Part shown: positions 22,331 to 33,465 of the stretch, piece by piece | Layout of the letters: each line of letters starts with the position of its first letter | How positions within the stretch are numbered: position 1 is the stretch's first letter | Source: Chaenocephalus aceratus | Lineage: Eukaryota > Chordata > Actinopteri > Perciformes > Channichthyidae | Assembly: GCA_023974075.1 (NCBI GenBank) | Contig: CM043798.1 | Location: 1,434,501 to 1,498,500, forward strand | Length of the DNA stretch: 64,000 nucleotides | Direction: 5' to 3' | Notes under the pieces: model-generated | Database searches by the model: none | The model's input: the letters and a program-made list of their open reading frames with translations, nothing else | Told to the model about the DNA's origin: nothing | Made by a program: the position numbers and the translations under genes

Positions 22331-24003
22331 TGGTCCTCAGCCCAAACCCGTCCTCCAGACCCCCTCCACCCACCCTTTTGGTCCTATATACCTTGCTTAT
22401 CTTTCTTACAGTGCAGATGCTTTTCCGCTTGCTCTTGCCTCTGCTTACTTTTTATGCTGATTTTCCTATTCTTATTCTCTGTAAACGTCGAGCAGCGGCT
22501 CCTGGACATTAACTTATCACTGGGACAGTTCATCTTCGGAAATAGACGGAGGGTTTCAGCCATATTTCAACATTTTTACGACGACCTCAGTCTCACAGTA
22601 GCGTGGCCTAGCAACAGCTAAAGCCTGGTAGGGTACTGCATGCTATTTAGCTTAAGCTAGTTGGTAGCAAAATGCCTCCGTTCTCTACAGATGACTTCCA
22701 CAAACTTATACAGAAGATGGCTGTGATGGAAATGAAAATGCAACGGTTGGAAGTTAACGTGGAAGTGAATGGACTATGTCGTGGGAATGACAGTGTTGCA
22801 AAATAATGGAAAAGGGTATGCTAACTCACAGCTAGTTAGTAGCTACAAGGATTCCAAGCAACAGGAGGGCTGTGTACTGGGTAATAAATCTACAAGTGGT
22901 AGTCCTCCCTGGAACTCTCTGGGTGAAACAGAGATGTTCACAAGTCTTTTTTTGCAAGTCCAAGTCAAGTCTCAAGTCTTTGGTCACGAGTCCAAGTCAA
23001 GTCTCAAGTCTCTAAAAAAATAAAAGTCTCATGTCTCTTCTGGTTGTAATAAGCCTTCTATTGTCTGCTGCTATCCAGTCTGTTAAGAATACTGCACTCT
23101 AAGAAATTCAAAGCATTTACTGTATTATTATCACTCCTATATCTATTAGCATACAGTATCAGTACTGATTAGTTGTTTGTTATATGATCACTTTAAACAG
23201 GCTATTGCAATGCAATATGAGGAAAAACATCACACTTTAACAAAATGCAAACAACTTATAAGCAAAACACTTCAGAATCAGAAATCAGTATCACAAATAC
23301 TTTATTAATCCCCCGCAGGGAAACTGTGTTAAAAGTACTTAAAAGTAAACATTTGTTCTGTGCCATTTGCAACTAAAAAACTATTGCTGCAATATTATCT
23401 GAAATATACTGAACTGGTGATATTAAAACATGACCTGTTCCAAAAGAGATATCTTCCATTAACACCATTTACCAGCCACATGCTGGTGAATCATGCAAGT
23501 GGCTGCTACTGTATGTCGCACGCACCAGCCAAAAATAACAATGGCAATCTATTGAGTGGCTGGTAACATTTCAACATTCACTAGGCTATAGCCATTTGGC
23601 CAGTGGACACAAATGTTAACATTTGACCTCTGCAACCGTATTGTTTAATTACACTGGGTCTCTAATTACATCTTTTAAGTCTACTATAAATAAACATATT
23701 CCTCTATCCTCTCACTCAAACCCAGTGTAACGGTAACCTGATAAACCTGTAACATTAACGTTACGTGGTCAACAATAAACCTGTAACCTGCCTATAAACC
23801 GACAGATGTATTTATGTATGTAACTATGTTTTTTTCTACGTTTAACGTTAGCCAGTAGATGGTGGCATAACGTTACCGACCTTTTTTATGTCATGTCAAG
23901 AGTTGGATGTCAACGCCACTCAACGCAAACAAGTGTGACAAGCAAACATTCACTCATCTTTTCAGATATTCAGTTGCAAAGCTAGTAGCAAGCTAAGTAA
24001 ACA

Positions 24004-24249
24004 TTACATAGCTGATGCTGAGCTAAACATGTTTGCTAACCGTCCATGCGTTAATGTGACTGACCTCTCCGGGTGACTTTTCAAGTGCCTGATGAAATTT
24101 GACGTTGTTGCACCAGCATCCTTGATTTTAATATTGCAGACTTTGCAGTGTGCGCTCCTTTTGTTGGTGCCGCCGGCGTTTTGTTCGAAGTTTTTATAGT
24201 TGAACCTAATTACAAGCGGTACAGCTGTAGGTGTGCCGCCGGTTGCCAT
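24004..24249 (-). pseudogene. BED-type zinc finger of a hAT transposase, N-terminal fragment
   Basis: Read from the ATG at 24249 the 81 residues contain SAHCKVCNIKIKDAGATTSN and FIRHLKSHPE. The C-x2-C ... H-x4-H pattern is that of BED fingers that bind subterminal repeats in hAT transposases. The frame ends soon after, with no RNase H-like catalytic domain, so this is the first exon or a truncated remnant. It lies inside the hAT copy and points to its left end. The small acidic or hydrophobic tail after HGRLANM is probably not original. Confidence 0.7.
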
Positions 24250-24280
24250 GGTGTTACCATGATGTTAATGTTAATGTTAA

Positions 24281-24646
24281 AGGTGGGGTAGGTATGTTTG
24301 AGAAACCGGCTCGAGATACACTTTTTGTTATATTCCATGGAATGCTCTTAACATTCCGATAGGAATGAATATCTTAAGTGCTTTGACAACAAATCCATAA
24401 AAAAATGTCATCTGTGGAATACTGTAAAAAGCACGACCAATTATTTTAGCCGGCCCGGCTAAAATAACTGGATGGCCTACCTGCCTGTCAGCCTCCCATC
24501 GGGGCACAAACTTATCTCGTGCCCTCATTGGTCATGTGCGCGTTCGTGTGTGTTGGAGGAGGGGCTCTGTAAGGAAGTGGCAGATTTTCTCCGGTTGTGT
24601 ATTTTCAAATTCTCGAGCCGGTTTCTCAAACTTACCTACCCCACCT
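24281..24646. mobile_element. TTAA-target MITE, copy A (366 bp)
   Basis: Inverted ends AGGTGGGGTAGGTATGTTTG and CTTACCTACCCCACCT are flanked by TTAA (24277-24280 and 24647-24650). There is no coding capacity. A more diverged copy in the opposite orientation lies at 25516-25907 inside the neighbouring hAT element. Confidence 0.88.
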
Positions 24647-25161
24647 TTAATACGCCAAAAATAGAAAACACAATGATTGTTCACGAGTCCCAAAACACGA
24701 GTCCAAGTCGAGTCCGAAGTCTTTTGAGCAGGAGTCCAAGTCAAGTCTGAAGTCTCTGTGTGTGCGACTTAAGTGCGACTCGAGTCCGAGTCACAAACTC
24801 GAGTCCCCATCTCTGGGGTGCAAAGCCTAAGAGTAAATCATTTCCATGGGATTTGGGAGGACGGATAACAGGCCCATATAGAGCCCAGCGCTCTGAAATC
24901 TGTGATGCGACCGGCTGGCCTGCATTGTTATCACCCAGGAAGAGTGCCTCTTCAACCCCTATTCATACTAGGAAACAGCCGTGGACAGCTGCTAAAGGGA
25001 GAACTACAAACAATCCTCCTAAACCACCAAGTGTGCCAATCCAGAACAGATATGCTCCGCTGACCGAGAACCGGAGATCCCTTTCTGATGACCTGGATAA
25101 CCTGTCCTCTTCACACAGCAGGGTAAGGACCAATAGCTACTCCAAAAGTAAAAGGCTAGAG

Positions 25162-26412
25162 CAGGGGTCTGCAACCTTTTTGACCAAAAGAGCCATTTTG
25201 CTCCTTTTTCCAAAACATTTTTTTGTCTGGAGCCGCAAAACATATTTCATAGTTTTTTATTGTTGTATCAGACAAAAACTACAGTTTTTTTGCATTTATT
25301 ATGCTATTTATTACATGATATAAAACTGTTAACCTCTAATAAGAAACAAAGAACTCTTATAAGGAGAATTAAAAATAATACACAGGCCTACTTTAAAATA
25401 AATTAAACACAGCACTTGGGGAGTCCTCTGCACATTTGAAGGGGAAAAAAATATTATTAAAATGGGCCCACTTTGAAATAAATAAAACATATAGCTGCAC
25501 CCTAAAAAGAGTTAAATGTAGGGTAGGTAAGAATGGAGAAACCAGCTCGAGTGCGCTAGAATTTGAAAGTACACAACCGGAAAAAATATGCCTCTTCCTC
25601 ATGCTCTTCCTTCAGACTTTCTTACAGAGTCCCTCCTCCAACACACACGAACGCGCACATGACCAATGAGGGCACGAGATAAGTTTGTGCACAGATGGAA
25701 GGCTGACAGGCAGGTAGGCCATCCAGTTATTTTAGCCGGGCCGGCTCAGATGATTGGTCGTGCTTTTTACAGTACTACGGCTTCCAGAGATTAATTTTTG
25801 TATGTATTTATTGTCAAAGCATTTAATATATTCATTGCTATCGGGACGTTAAGAGCATTCCATGGAATATAACAAAAAGTGTTTTCTGAAATAAATTACA
25901 TACCCCATTGAATTATGACTGAAGATCGTCAGCTGTCTTCCTCTCCCTTGTTGTTCCTCGATACGTAAAGGCTGCACCACCGTTGACAACTTCTCTCTAC
26001 ATATCAAACATACCGGTAAACCAGCATCGTTTGCTGTGAAAGCATATAACTCTGTCCACGCAGAATTAAATCCTGTGTTCCTCCGGTACTTTTCTTTGAT
26101 TTATCCATAGTTCGCTCATCGAGCCGGGGGTCAGGTTATTCGCCTCTAAGAAAAGGCGCTCGTGCGGGACCGTAGCAGGATGTGACGCATATTTTAGTTA
26201 ACCTAATTAAAACCGTTGTTTTTTATTTATGTGTCACAGTATCACCTCAAAATACAAGATACGAAACATTTTCAACCATGCAACACAATATAAATAGTTC
26301 TACAAATACTTTTATTGTATTTCCTTCTTATTTTTGTCTAAACTCAAGGGAGCCAGAGCAGAGGGCTTAAAGGGCCGCATGCGGCCCGTGGGCTGCAGGT
26401 TGCCGACCCCTG
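25162..26412. mobile_element. hAT element (ends CAGGGGTCTGCAACC) in LINE ORF1
   Basis: Ends CAGGGGTCTGCAACC and GGTTGCCGACCCCTG are flanked by a perfect 8-bp duplication GGCTAGAG (25154-25161 and 26413-26420). Inward lie AAAAGAGCCATTTTGCTCC and GGGCCGCATGCGGCCCG, typical of this fish hAT family. It is non-autonomous and contains the second TTAA MITE copy. Confidence 0.92.
25516..25907. mobile_element. TTAA-target MITE, copy B (inverted, diverged)
   Basis: The left end GTAGGGTAGGTAAGAATGGAGAAACC follows TTAA (25512-25515). The right end reads ACATACCCCATTGAATTA, where TTAA has mutated. The internal blocks CATTCCATGGAATATAACAA and TTTTAGCCGG match copy A in reverse orientation. Confidence 0.8.
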
Positions 26413-26645
26413 GGCTAGAGGGAAAGCTAACGACTGGGCCTGAAACTCTGATTGTGGGTGACTCTGCTGTAAGAGATGTAAAAGGTCTGTGTAGTAAGAA
26501 CAACACCAAAGTACTCTGTTTTCCCAAGGATGTGGTCTCTGACTTGGCTGAGAAGATCCTGCATATTGGGGCTGAACATCCGACTGTGAAGAATGTGGTA
26601 CTACATACAGATGTAGCACCTCATTTCAGACTCCAGCTTACAGCT

Positions 26646-27754
26646 TCCTGCCTACGACCTGCCTAAGACCAGTATCGAGGAATGTTAAGCCCTCCCACTA
26701 TTTTCCAAGAGGGCGTTGCCAGATTTTCAATTTCAGGTTTTAACCAGGAGATGGCGCTTCATTCACAAATACAGAAAGACAAGTTTCATGGACTTTCAGT
26801 TGTGTTTTGAAGAGCATTTGAACACAATATTTTAGATCAACTAAAGTATATCTAATCTTGTAATTCAATAATATATAGTCTTTATATATTAAATAATTAT
26901 AATAATAATGTAAATGTTTACATTACACTTCTTTATTTGTTATGCTCATACTTTTACCTTTACAATCGCTTGCTTTAATATGCAGTATATCTTTTGTATA
27001 TTTTTGTGTTTGCTTCCTCCTGCTCCCTTTCGGACACATATTGTATGATTTATTATTATTATTAATATGAAGATATTATTAAGATAAGATAAGATGTTAC
27101 TTTATTGATTGAACATTTTAGTTTAGAATGTGTTGTCCCACGGAAATTCAGAAGGCTCACAGGTCACATTCCGACCATTATTTAAAACAATAGGTGCTGT
27201 GGAAGCTATTCAGTATTTTTGACATTTATTTAATGTATTTATTTGTTATTTTTTGTTTTGTAGAATTAATTAATTTACAGCCATATTATTTAAGTTAAGT
27301 TGTGTTCCAGCTAAAATGCTTTTATTTTGAAGGTGATGGGTCAATTTGGGCACACAGCTGGGTTTATTTAAGTCAATCAGGGCACAGCAGCAGTCAGTGG
27401 GCACCGGGAAGGTCTATGGTTTTTTACCAGTGTCAGGGCTGAGTTCAGCAAACATTTCAACACCTTTTGCTGTATTGTTCTTGCCAAGGTGAAGCTAATA
27501 AATACCACAAAAACGTTGATGCCTTGTCTGGACAATGGACTCATTAGCAACTCATGATCTGCGTAAGATCCACTATACCTGGTGCCTCAGTGGCCTTTTG
27601 AAGTTTTATTGTTGTTGACAAATAGCCACTACATAAAGTAAAATACCTCCCTTATTGAAGCGGACACTTTTATTGTTTTTTTTTTAATTTTTTGCACTGC
27701 ATGGACGTTTGGACTGGAATCACCACCACGCTCAAACGGAGATGATCATGCTGA
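26646..27754. other. Gene-free interval with a possible transposon left end
   Basis: AT-rich sequence has no supported coding region. At 26686-26704 GTTAAGCCCTCCCACTA is roughly complementary to TGGGAGGGCTAACC at 30386-30399. These might be ends of a THAP-carrying element spanning 26.7-30.4 kb, but the match is short. A GATAAGATAAGATGTTACTTTATTGATT tail-like motif lies near 27080. Confidence 0.35.
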
Positions 27755-28252
27755 TCAAAGGACAAAGGAACATGGACGCCGGCGCATCAGTGTTTGATCT
27801 GGAGATCTGAGACAATGCTCATTGACTTTGTGAAACTTTGAATTGCCTGTTAAAGACACGATCGGAGAATCGGATCGGATTTTTCTTAGTGCAGCCTTTG
27901 CTTTTTTGGTGATTCCTTCTTGGCTCTTTAATTTTCTCTTTAATTGTTTTAATAGATCTGTTTGACTGGCTGCTGGTTCCCTCGTATGCTGACTGGCTGC
28001 TGGTTCCCTCGTATGCTGACTGGCTGCTGGTTCCCTTGTATGCTGACTGGCTGCTGGTTCCCTTGTATGCTGACTGGCTGCTGGTTCCCTCGTATGCTGA
28101 CTGGCTGCTGGCTGAGTCGGTGGTGTCTGCCCTACCTGTCTCTCCTCACTAGCCATGTCCTCTCTTTCTTCACCCTCACTTTCCTTTCTCTCAGTCTCCT
28201 CATCCCTTTTTCCCTCAATCTTTGAGACTAATGTAAGTAGAAGACATGGCAC
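27755..28252 (-). CDS. Minus-strand ORF with five 9-residue repeats, unrecognised
   Basis: The frame reads 165 residues. It has a charged N-terminal part (EGKRDEETERKESEGEERED), five exact AASQHTREP units, then a basic helix-like segment LLKQLKRKLKSQEGITKKAKA and an unremarkable tail. The repeat-plus-basic-helix layout could be the linker and coiled coil that follow a THAP domain in P-element-like proteins. A THAP exon lies 800 bases upstream on the same strand. That link is inference. Start and splice limits are uncertain, and no function is assigned. Confidence 0.35.
   Translation of the reverse strand: MPCLLLTLVSKIEGKRDEETERKESEGEEREDMASEERQVGQTPPTQPAASQHTREPAASQHTREPAASQHTREPAASQHTREPAASQHTREPAASQTDLLKQLKRKLKSQEGITKKAKAALRKIRSDSPIVSLTGNSKFHKVNEHCLRSPDQTLMRRRPCSFVL
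27963..28111. repeat. 27-bp tandem repeat, 5.5 copies
   Basis: The unit is TGACTGGCTGCTGGTTCCCT plus (C/T)GTATGC. Copies differ only at one C/T position, which does not change the encoded minus-strand residues. The unit length keeps the frame. The near-perfect identity points to recent expansion. Confidence 0.95.
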
Positions 28253-29048
28253 TGTACATTTTCGAACATTTTAAATATTATACCACTTAAAAATAAGAAA
28301 TATTACTTTTGTTACTAAGAGTTCATACTTATTATACCTGTGTCACCTTTCACACTATAGCTGTGATCATGAGCTATGGGCTTTGTAGATACAGGTCCCG
28401 GGGTGAATCGTGGTGCAGGGGCCCCAGGGGCACGAAGATGGTGGGTATAGCCTCTGCTCTCAGCCTAGTCTTGCCCTTTTTTGTCTTGACAAACTGGTCT
28501 GCATCAAAATGTGCCTGCGGAGTGACTTGAGGTTACTTCACACACAGAACAACTCAGTTTTGTCTTCCCACATACATATTCCATAGTGGTTGAATACACA
28601 GTATTAGGAAACACTTTATACTTACTGGACATGTTATACTCATTGCATACTGTATATAAAATATGACCAAGAATGTGAGACAACTTTATATAAATTCATA
28701 TCACATATGTTACTGATGCCATTTGTCATACTTTGTTAAACTCACAAATAATAAAGTTCCATAACTTCAGTTGGGAACAAAGATCACACCTTATCTCCCC
28801 AAGGCAATTTCCCATCCAATAGGTGTGCTGTATAGGTGTGTATAACCCTTTCTCCTGTCTGTTACTCCCTCTTTCAGCACAAGAACCAGAGGGGGATTCA
28901 ATGGAGCCTGAATACCTGCACTGAGACCCTCACCTCACCTCAAGCCTTTCCCTGTTTTTTGTATTAAACAAAACATTAAGCTTTCCCAATGGTGTGGTTT
29001 TCGTTTTGTGAAAAAGTGCAAATGCAGTGTTTGTATATAATTACATCA

Positions 29049-29194
29049 CATATTTTTTTCCTGTTGGTCGTGAAATTGCTCCTGCTGACTTGAGCCAGCC
29101 ATTTATTCCTCCGCTCTGTGTCAGTGGGGAAGCCGTACATTCGTACTCCTTTCTCTGAGCGATTGGAGCATCCCCAGGCAGCACAGCAAACCAT
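29049..29194 (-). pseudogene. THAP-domain first exon
   Basis: From the ATG at 29194 the frame reads MVCCAAWGCSNRSEKGVRMY, then GFPTDTERRNKWLAQVSR and NRKKICD. The C-x-x-x-C pair, the FP motif and the tryptophan in KWLAQV are the first half of a THAP (C2CH) DNA-binding domain. A GT donor follows KICD (GTAATT on the minus strand), where many THAP genes splice before the C-x2-H half. The continuation exon was not identified. THAP domains occur in P-element-like and Kolobok transposases and in host factors. Which one this is cannot be told. Confidence 0.6.
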
Positions 29195-29329
29195 GGTGGC
29201 GACTAGGAGGCAGCACAGCAAACCAGGACAACACGGAGGAAAAGGCACCGACAAACTGCATGATATGCTATTCAATGTTTATTGAATCCCATGTATTTGC
29301 AATGGATGTTCCTAAAGCAACACGTTTAA

Positions 29330-29364
29330 CATCATCATCATCATCATCATCATGCTGCTGCTGC
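29330..29364. repeat. CAT/GCT microsatellite
   Basis: Eight CAT units are followed by four GCT units. No coding context is seen. Confidence 0.85.
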
Positions 29365-30848
29365 TAGTCCTTTGATAGTCACCTGTCGGTCTCCTGTCCT
29401 TTCTGAAAGCCATAAAGATGACATTAGTCATTTAGATAACTTGTGTCCTCAATTACCATGGGATTACTGAAACTACCATGAATTTAAGAAAATGGTAGAC
29501 ATTAATCTAATCAGAGTTTTAAAGCATTACTTTAGATCCCCTCCCTCTAAATATATCAATAAACATTAGAAAGTGATGCTCCTGACTACCATACAAGTTT
29601 AAGAAGATAATATTGGTTTTAAAGAATTCAAAGCTATACATAAACAGCAACAGGCTCTTTAACCAAGGCACTGTTAGCCTAACATGTAAACTAGTTGTTC
29701 ACACTAATCCTAATATTACAGGGTTGCCAACTTTGGGTACCTGGCTGGAGTGAGATTTTGATATCATGGGTTTAATTACACATATGCTCACTAAATGACT
29801 GCTATCGTGTCAGCAGCGGGACCTTAGCATATATATAGGATATATATACAATATATACAAATACACAAAATTGGACACAGACTATAAAGGGCACAAAGTT
29901 TCATTCACTAATGAAAGTCAAACACATGTTTGTTTCCACTGTTTTATTGTGTGTCGCGATAAGCAATTAATTGACTTATCGTACGATAAATAAAAATGAA
30001 CTCGATACATTTACATTTACATGAGGATGTGACTAGCAGTTCGAAAGGATGTACTTCAATTATTATTATATATTATCATTATGTCAGGGGTCTAAAATGG
30101 TCATACAACGGTGCCGACAATATTATTGTTTATTGCAATAATTTACTGGAAAATGTATCCAACAAAATTAATTATCGTGAGAGGCCTATACATGAAACAC
30201 ACACACAAACAAATCTAGAGACTTACTCCAAACTGCCAAACATATTAATTAACACACTCTATTTTGGCCTAGTAGAACAATAAGCAGCAGACTTTTACTT
30301 TTTTATCATTTCTACTGGATCTTAGATCTGCGCTTGCGCAATACGGGTCGGCAGTTGCCAGAGAGTATTTTTGTTGGGTAATCTATGGGAGGGCTAACCA
30401 TACAGTGGTGGGGTGAAGTCAGTATTTGCAATGTAATTACATACACGCTCCCCCTTGACAGTGAAACGCCACGCGTGAAGTTTAGATTATTTCCCTGTCT
30501 CAATCCAAATGGAACTGTATGAAATAAAAAGGCACATTTGTCTTGTAGTAAATAAAAAGGGCGACCTGGAGCCAATCCTGTGAAAGAGTGAAAGAGTTGA
30601 CATGCTGAAAGCCCAACCCCTGTAGGGGGGTCTGGGGGGATTCTCCCCCAGGAGATTTTTTGAAATACTAACATAAAATACACATTCTGGTACTCTCTTG
30701 AGAAGAAAAATAAATACATCTATTACTACACGACATATTTAAACAAATGAATGCCATTTAATTTTTTGTTACTTTGTTCTGAAAGCTGAACCTGCTGCTC
30801 CTCACAGAGAGAAGAGGGAAGAAGCTGTGTTAATTACTTTACATTGTG
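29365..30848. other. Gene-free interval
   Basis: No supported gene is present. The AT-rich part contains a possible right transposon end (TGGGAGGGCTAACC near 30386). A pyrimidine/purine-biased stretch at 30540-30720 has open frames but no recognisable domain. Confidence 0.4.
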
Positions 30849-31294
30849 GGTCCGTGTACGTTTTGTTAGTTTGATTTTTCGTTTGAACCAAAAGCCAAAA
30901 AACGAAAATACCAGCCTTTTTCGTTTTTCGTTTTTGATTTAAAACGGAAAAACGGAAAACCAAAGCCGTTTTCCCGTTTGTGTTGTCTGAATCAAAAGAC
31001 GGATAACGAGAAAACCTAATACAAAAAAGTCTGTACGTTTTGTTAGTTTGAACCAAAAAAACGAAAATACCAGCCTTTTTTCGTTTTAAAGGGAAATGGA
31101 AACACTTTTCAAACTGCTTTCCATGCGACAATATTCCCATTAGGAAATGTATTTATCTAGTCTATTTCCAATGTAAACGATCGAGATATGCGAATTTATT
31201 TTTTGAAATACGTGCCTAATGACCATGGGCGCTTCCATTGCTCCGGGACTTCACTGAGTGGGTACGGCTTCCTGGGCCAAAGCTCAATGGCCGA

Positions 31295-32190
31295 GGCTAT
31301 ATACAGGACCGTCCTGTACACAGCTCTCTGAAATGGCTATATACAGGACGGTCCTGCACAGAAGCCCTGAAATGGCTATATACAGGACGGTCCTGTATAT
31401 AAGGTCTCTGAAATGGCTATATACAGGACGGTCCTGTGGATAAGATATCTGAAATGGCTATATACAGGACCGTCCTGCAGCTAACGTCAAATGACTATAC
31501 AGACCGGGCTATTATAGCATGCTTAAGCAAGTTTCGCGGGTGGTAATGTAGGGATAGGATTCACAGATAAATATTCTCACGACAACATTATTTTCAATGA
31601 GTTTCCCCTCAATATAAAATTGTGGCAATTAAATCTCTTTCCATGCCAATTGCTTAGCTTTTTATGCTGATTTCAGTCTTTTTTTGGCTTATCTTTTTAT
31701 GTTGTTTCAATCATTTTCTACTTTATATTTTCCAATGCACAATGTTTTACTTGTAAAGGATATCACTGCATACTTTAAAGACTACTCGGTTTTATTAAAA
31801 CTGAAGGTTTTTTTTTAAAGAATATGCCGACATTTCGTTGACGTGTAGTGATTTTGCATTGAAAGCAACACAAATCATTTATCGGCTACGCTGGCATTTT
31901 TATTTTAGAAATCGGAGAAACCGTCTTTTGAATTGTATGTAGTATGCTGTACATTTTTGTAATTTATCCTGCTGTAAACGTTAATTGTACACCAATTATA
32001 TCCATATTTCTGTAGACTACATCAAAAGCCATTTCAGGGCTTCTGTGCAGGACCGTCCTGTATATAGCCATTTCAGAGAGCTGTGTACAGGACGGTCCTG
32101 TATATAGCCATTTGGCGTTGTGTACAGGACCGTCCTGTATATAGCCATTTCAGAGACCTTATATACAGGACCGTCCTGTATATAGCCACT
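31295..32190. repeat. Inverted arrays of a ~40-bp unit with CAGGACSGTCCTG palindromes
   Basis: The left array (31295-31476) has five units of GGCTATATACAGGAC plus (C/G)GTCCTG and a CTCTGAAAT spacer. The right array (32029-32188) has four units in the opposite orientation. About 550 bases of AT-rich DNA separate them. Each unit carries the palindrome ACAGGAC(C/G)GTCCTGT. The array ends lie 25 bases from the THAP start codon. The layout is that of a foldback MITE or of a clustered protein-binding region. Confidence 0.92.
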
Positions 32191-32212
32191 CCCAAGCTCA
32201 ATAACAAACAAC

Positions 32213-32670
32213 ATGGCGTGCAATGCACCAGTAGTTTACATTAAAAGAAAACGGTCGTCGTCAGGAGTTTATTGTATTGCCCCAGGCTGCACAAATGGAT
32301 TTTATACGAAGAAGGAAGAAGTACATTTCCATAGGCTGCCACTAACGGATGAGAAGCTGCTCAAAGCATGGGTTATTTCCATGAAACGGTCCGATCCGCC
32401 GCTGAATCAGTACGCACGATGTGCAGCGAACACTTTAAAAATGACGATTATGTCCACAAAATGAGGTTTGATGAGTCTGGATGCCTGGTTCAATACAAAA
32501 CATCGGATTTGAAGCCAGGATCTGTTCCCACAATATTCGATTTCTCAACGTATATGCAGTCGGGAACACCGACCGTCCCAGCACGTCGGCCGCGCAAGAC
32601 AATGACAGTGTCAACAAACGTGAAGTTCGAGCCACCAAACGAGTTGCTTCAGCTGCAGAGAGAGAGGTAA
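32213..32670 (+). pseudogene. THAP-domain protein, one frameshift
   Basis: The ATG at 32213 gives MACNAPVVYIKRKRSSSGVY, then CIAPGCTNG (first cysteine pair), FHRLPLTDEKLLKAWV with the conserved tryptophan, and DPPLNQYAR. A one-base loss near 32422 then shifts the frame. The continuation reads CSEHFKNDDY (C-x2-H second half), then LKPGSVPTIFDF, the AVPTIF-like block at the end of THAP domains. A charged tail ends in a coiled-coil-like LLQLQRER before sequence is lost. The domain would bind DNA, and in transposons it recognises the ends. Apart from the single indel all zinc ligands remain, suggesting recent decay. Later exons were not found before the DIRS element. Confidence 0.8.
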
Positions 32671-32699
32671 ATATTGCAGCACTACCAGATTACTAGCTC

Positions 32700-33416
32700 A
32701 CACATGTATTTACTGACACAGTGTGACCTTATTAATTAACGCAATCGCGTCCAAACTAAATGGTAGCTATTATTATGATGTACAATGGAGAATTGGGGGT
32801 GTTCTATAGCTCAACTAATTAAACTGGCATACACACGCTCATCTGTCGAAAACAGCCCTAAAAAGGCTAGTATTGCTGGACTAGGTGTTCAATGGATGGT
32901 ATTGCAGGACCCAGAGCGCACGGAGCACAGAGCGGACAGCAAATAACGGAATTGCAGTTGTATTGCTTATAGATTATCAGAACATTTCAAAGGGGACACA
33001 GCCACATTGGATATTAACCTATGGATTAACTACATCATCGTTTTTATCGTTGTCATGCCATTGAAGACCAGTTTAGACCAGACAATGAGGAAGGTAAGCC
33101 GTTAGCCTGGCGTATGTTAGTACCTAGCGCCACTTGTTTTGATGTACGTTTTTGTTGATAACCTCGCGAGTTTGTATCTTTCAGTGTTGAGGTGGGCACC
33201 GTTACGATTATAAACAATGTGTTGGATGTGCAGCTAGGATAAGTAATAAGGGAGCTAGGAGTGATTTTCAGTGCAGTAATAAGTTAGCATTTTTCGCTCG
33301 GGGCTAATTCAGAGGCTGACAGTTAGCATTGTGTGTTTTTAAAAAAGAAAATCCGGATCGTATGCCACTCTATTCGACCGAATCGGTTCATAAGCATAGG
33401 CCATGGGATGCCTGGT
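32700..33416. other. Remainder of TTAA element between THAP ORF and DIRS
   Basis: No supported ORF on the plus strand. At the right edge (about 33345-33416, minus strand) a short open frame abuts the DIRS element and may continue the acidic ORF from 39074-39159. Confidence 0.4.
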
Positions 33417-33465
33417 AACTATAGGTTACTTACGTAACCCCAGTTCTCAGAGTAACATGAAGTGA

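Larger units (their letters stand above)
20410..22376 (+). other. Interior of non-autonomous LTR element, Pro/Ser-rich repeat ORFs
   Basis: From the ATG at 20410 a frame reads MNQPHMHPADDPFEVELYSF and about 80 residues of ordinary sequence (KWRGATSAEQKRAALAEAYQ). It then becomes low-complexity Pro/Ser/Ala repeats. Several overlapping frames on both strands remain open through the repeats, so openness alone does not prove coding. The ordered N-terminal part might be a short Gag-like remnant. No protease, RT or integrase motif occurs. The region ends near 22376, where a LINE 5-prime region begins. Three repeat arrays make it unstable in length. Confidence 0.5.
22929..24815. mobile_element. hAT element (ends CAGAGATG / CATCTCTG) in LINE ORF1
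   Basis: It starts CAGAGATGTTCACAAGTC and ends GAGTCCCCATCTCTG. The duplication is GGGTGAAA (22921-22928) against GGGTGCAA (24816-24823), seven of eight identical. Subterminal sequence is full of AAGTC/GACTT and ACTCGAGTC motifs at both ends, probable transposase-binding repeats. A BED-finger ORF (24004-24249, minus) shows descent from an autonomous hAT. A TTAA MITE sits at 24281-24646. Confidence 0.9.
22377..26645 (+). pseudogene. L2/CR1-type LINE ORF1 region, interrupted twice
   Basis: A 5-prime untranslated stretch precedes an ATG at 22672 (MPPFSTDDFHKLIQKMAVME, coiled-coil-like). After a frameshift the frame gives GCVLGNKSTSGSPPWNSLG at 22868-22923, where a hAT element enters. The frame resumes at 24816 with AKPKSKSFPWDLGG and runs to NSYSKSKRLE. 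A second hAT element enters at 25162. It resumes at 26413 with TLIVGDSAVRDVKGLCSKNN and VLCFPKDVVSDLAEKIL. GDS is the catalytic-serine block of SGNH/GDSL esterase domains known in ORF1 of fish L2/CR1-clade LINEs. The protein then decays after VVLHTD, so the esterase is truncated and the reverse transcriptase is absent. Removing each insertion restores the frame at the target duplication. Confidence 0.75.

Noticed and set aside
26686..30399. THAP-carrying element bounded by GTTAAGCCCTCCCACTA-type ends
   Set aside because: The inverted match is about 14 bases with gaps and no target duplication, so it is mentioned only as a possibility.
31295..32190. CRISPR-like array of ~40-bp repeats
   Set aside because: Eukaryotic context, the units are contiguous without unique spacers, and the two arrays are inverted copies.
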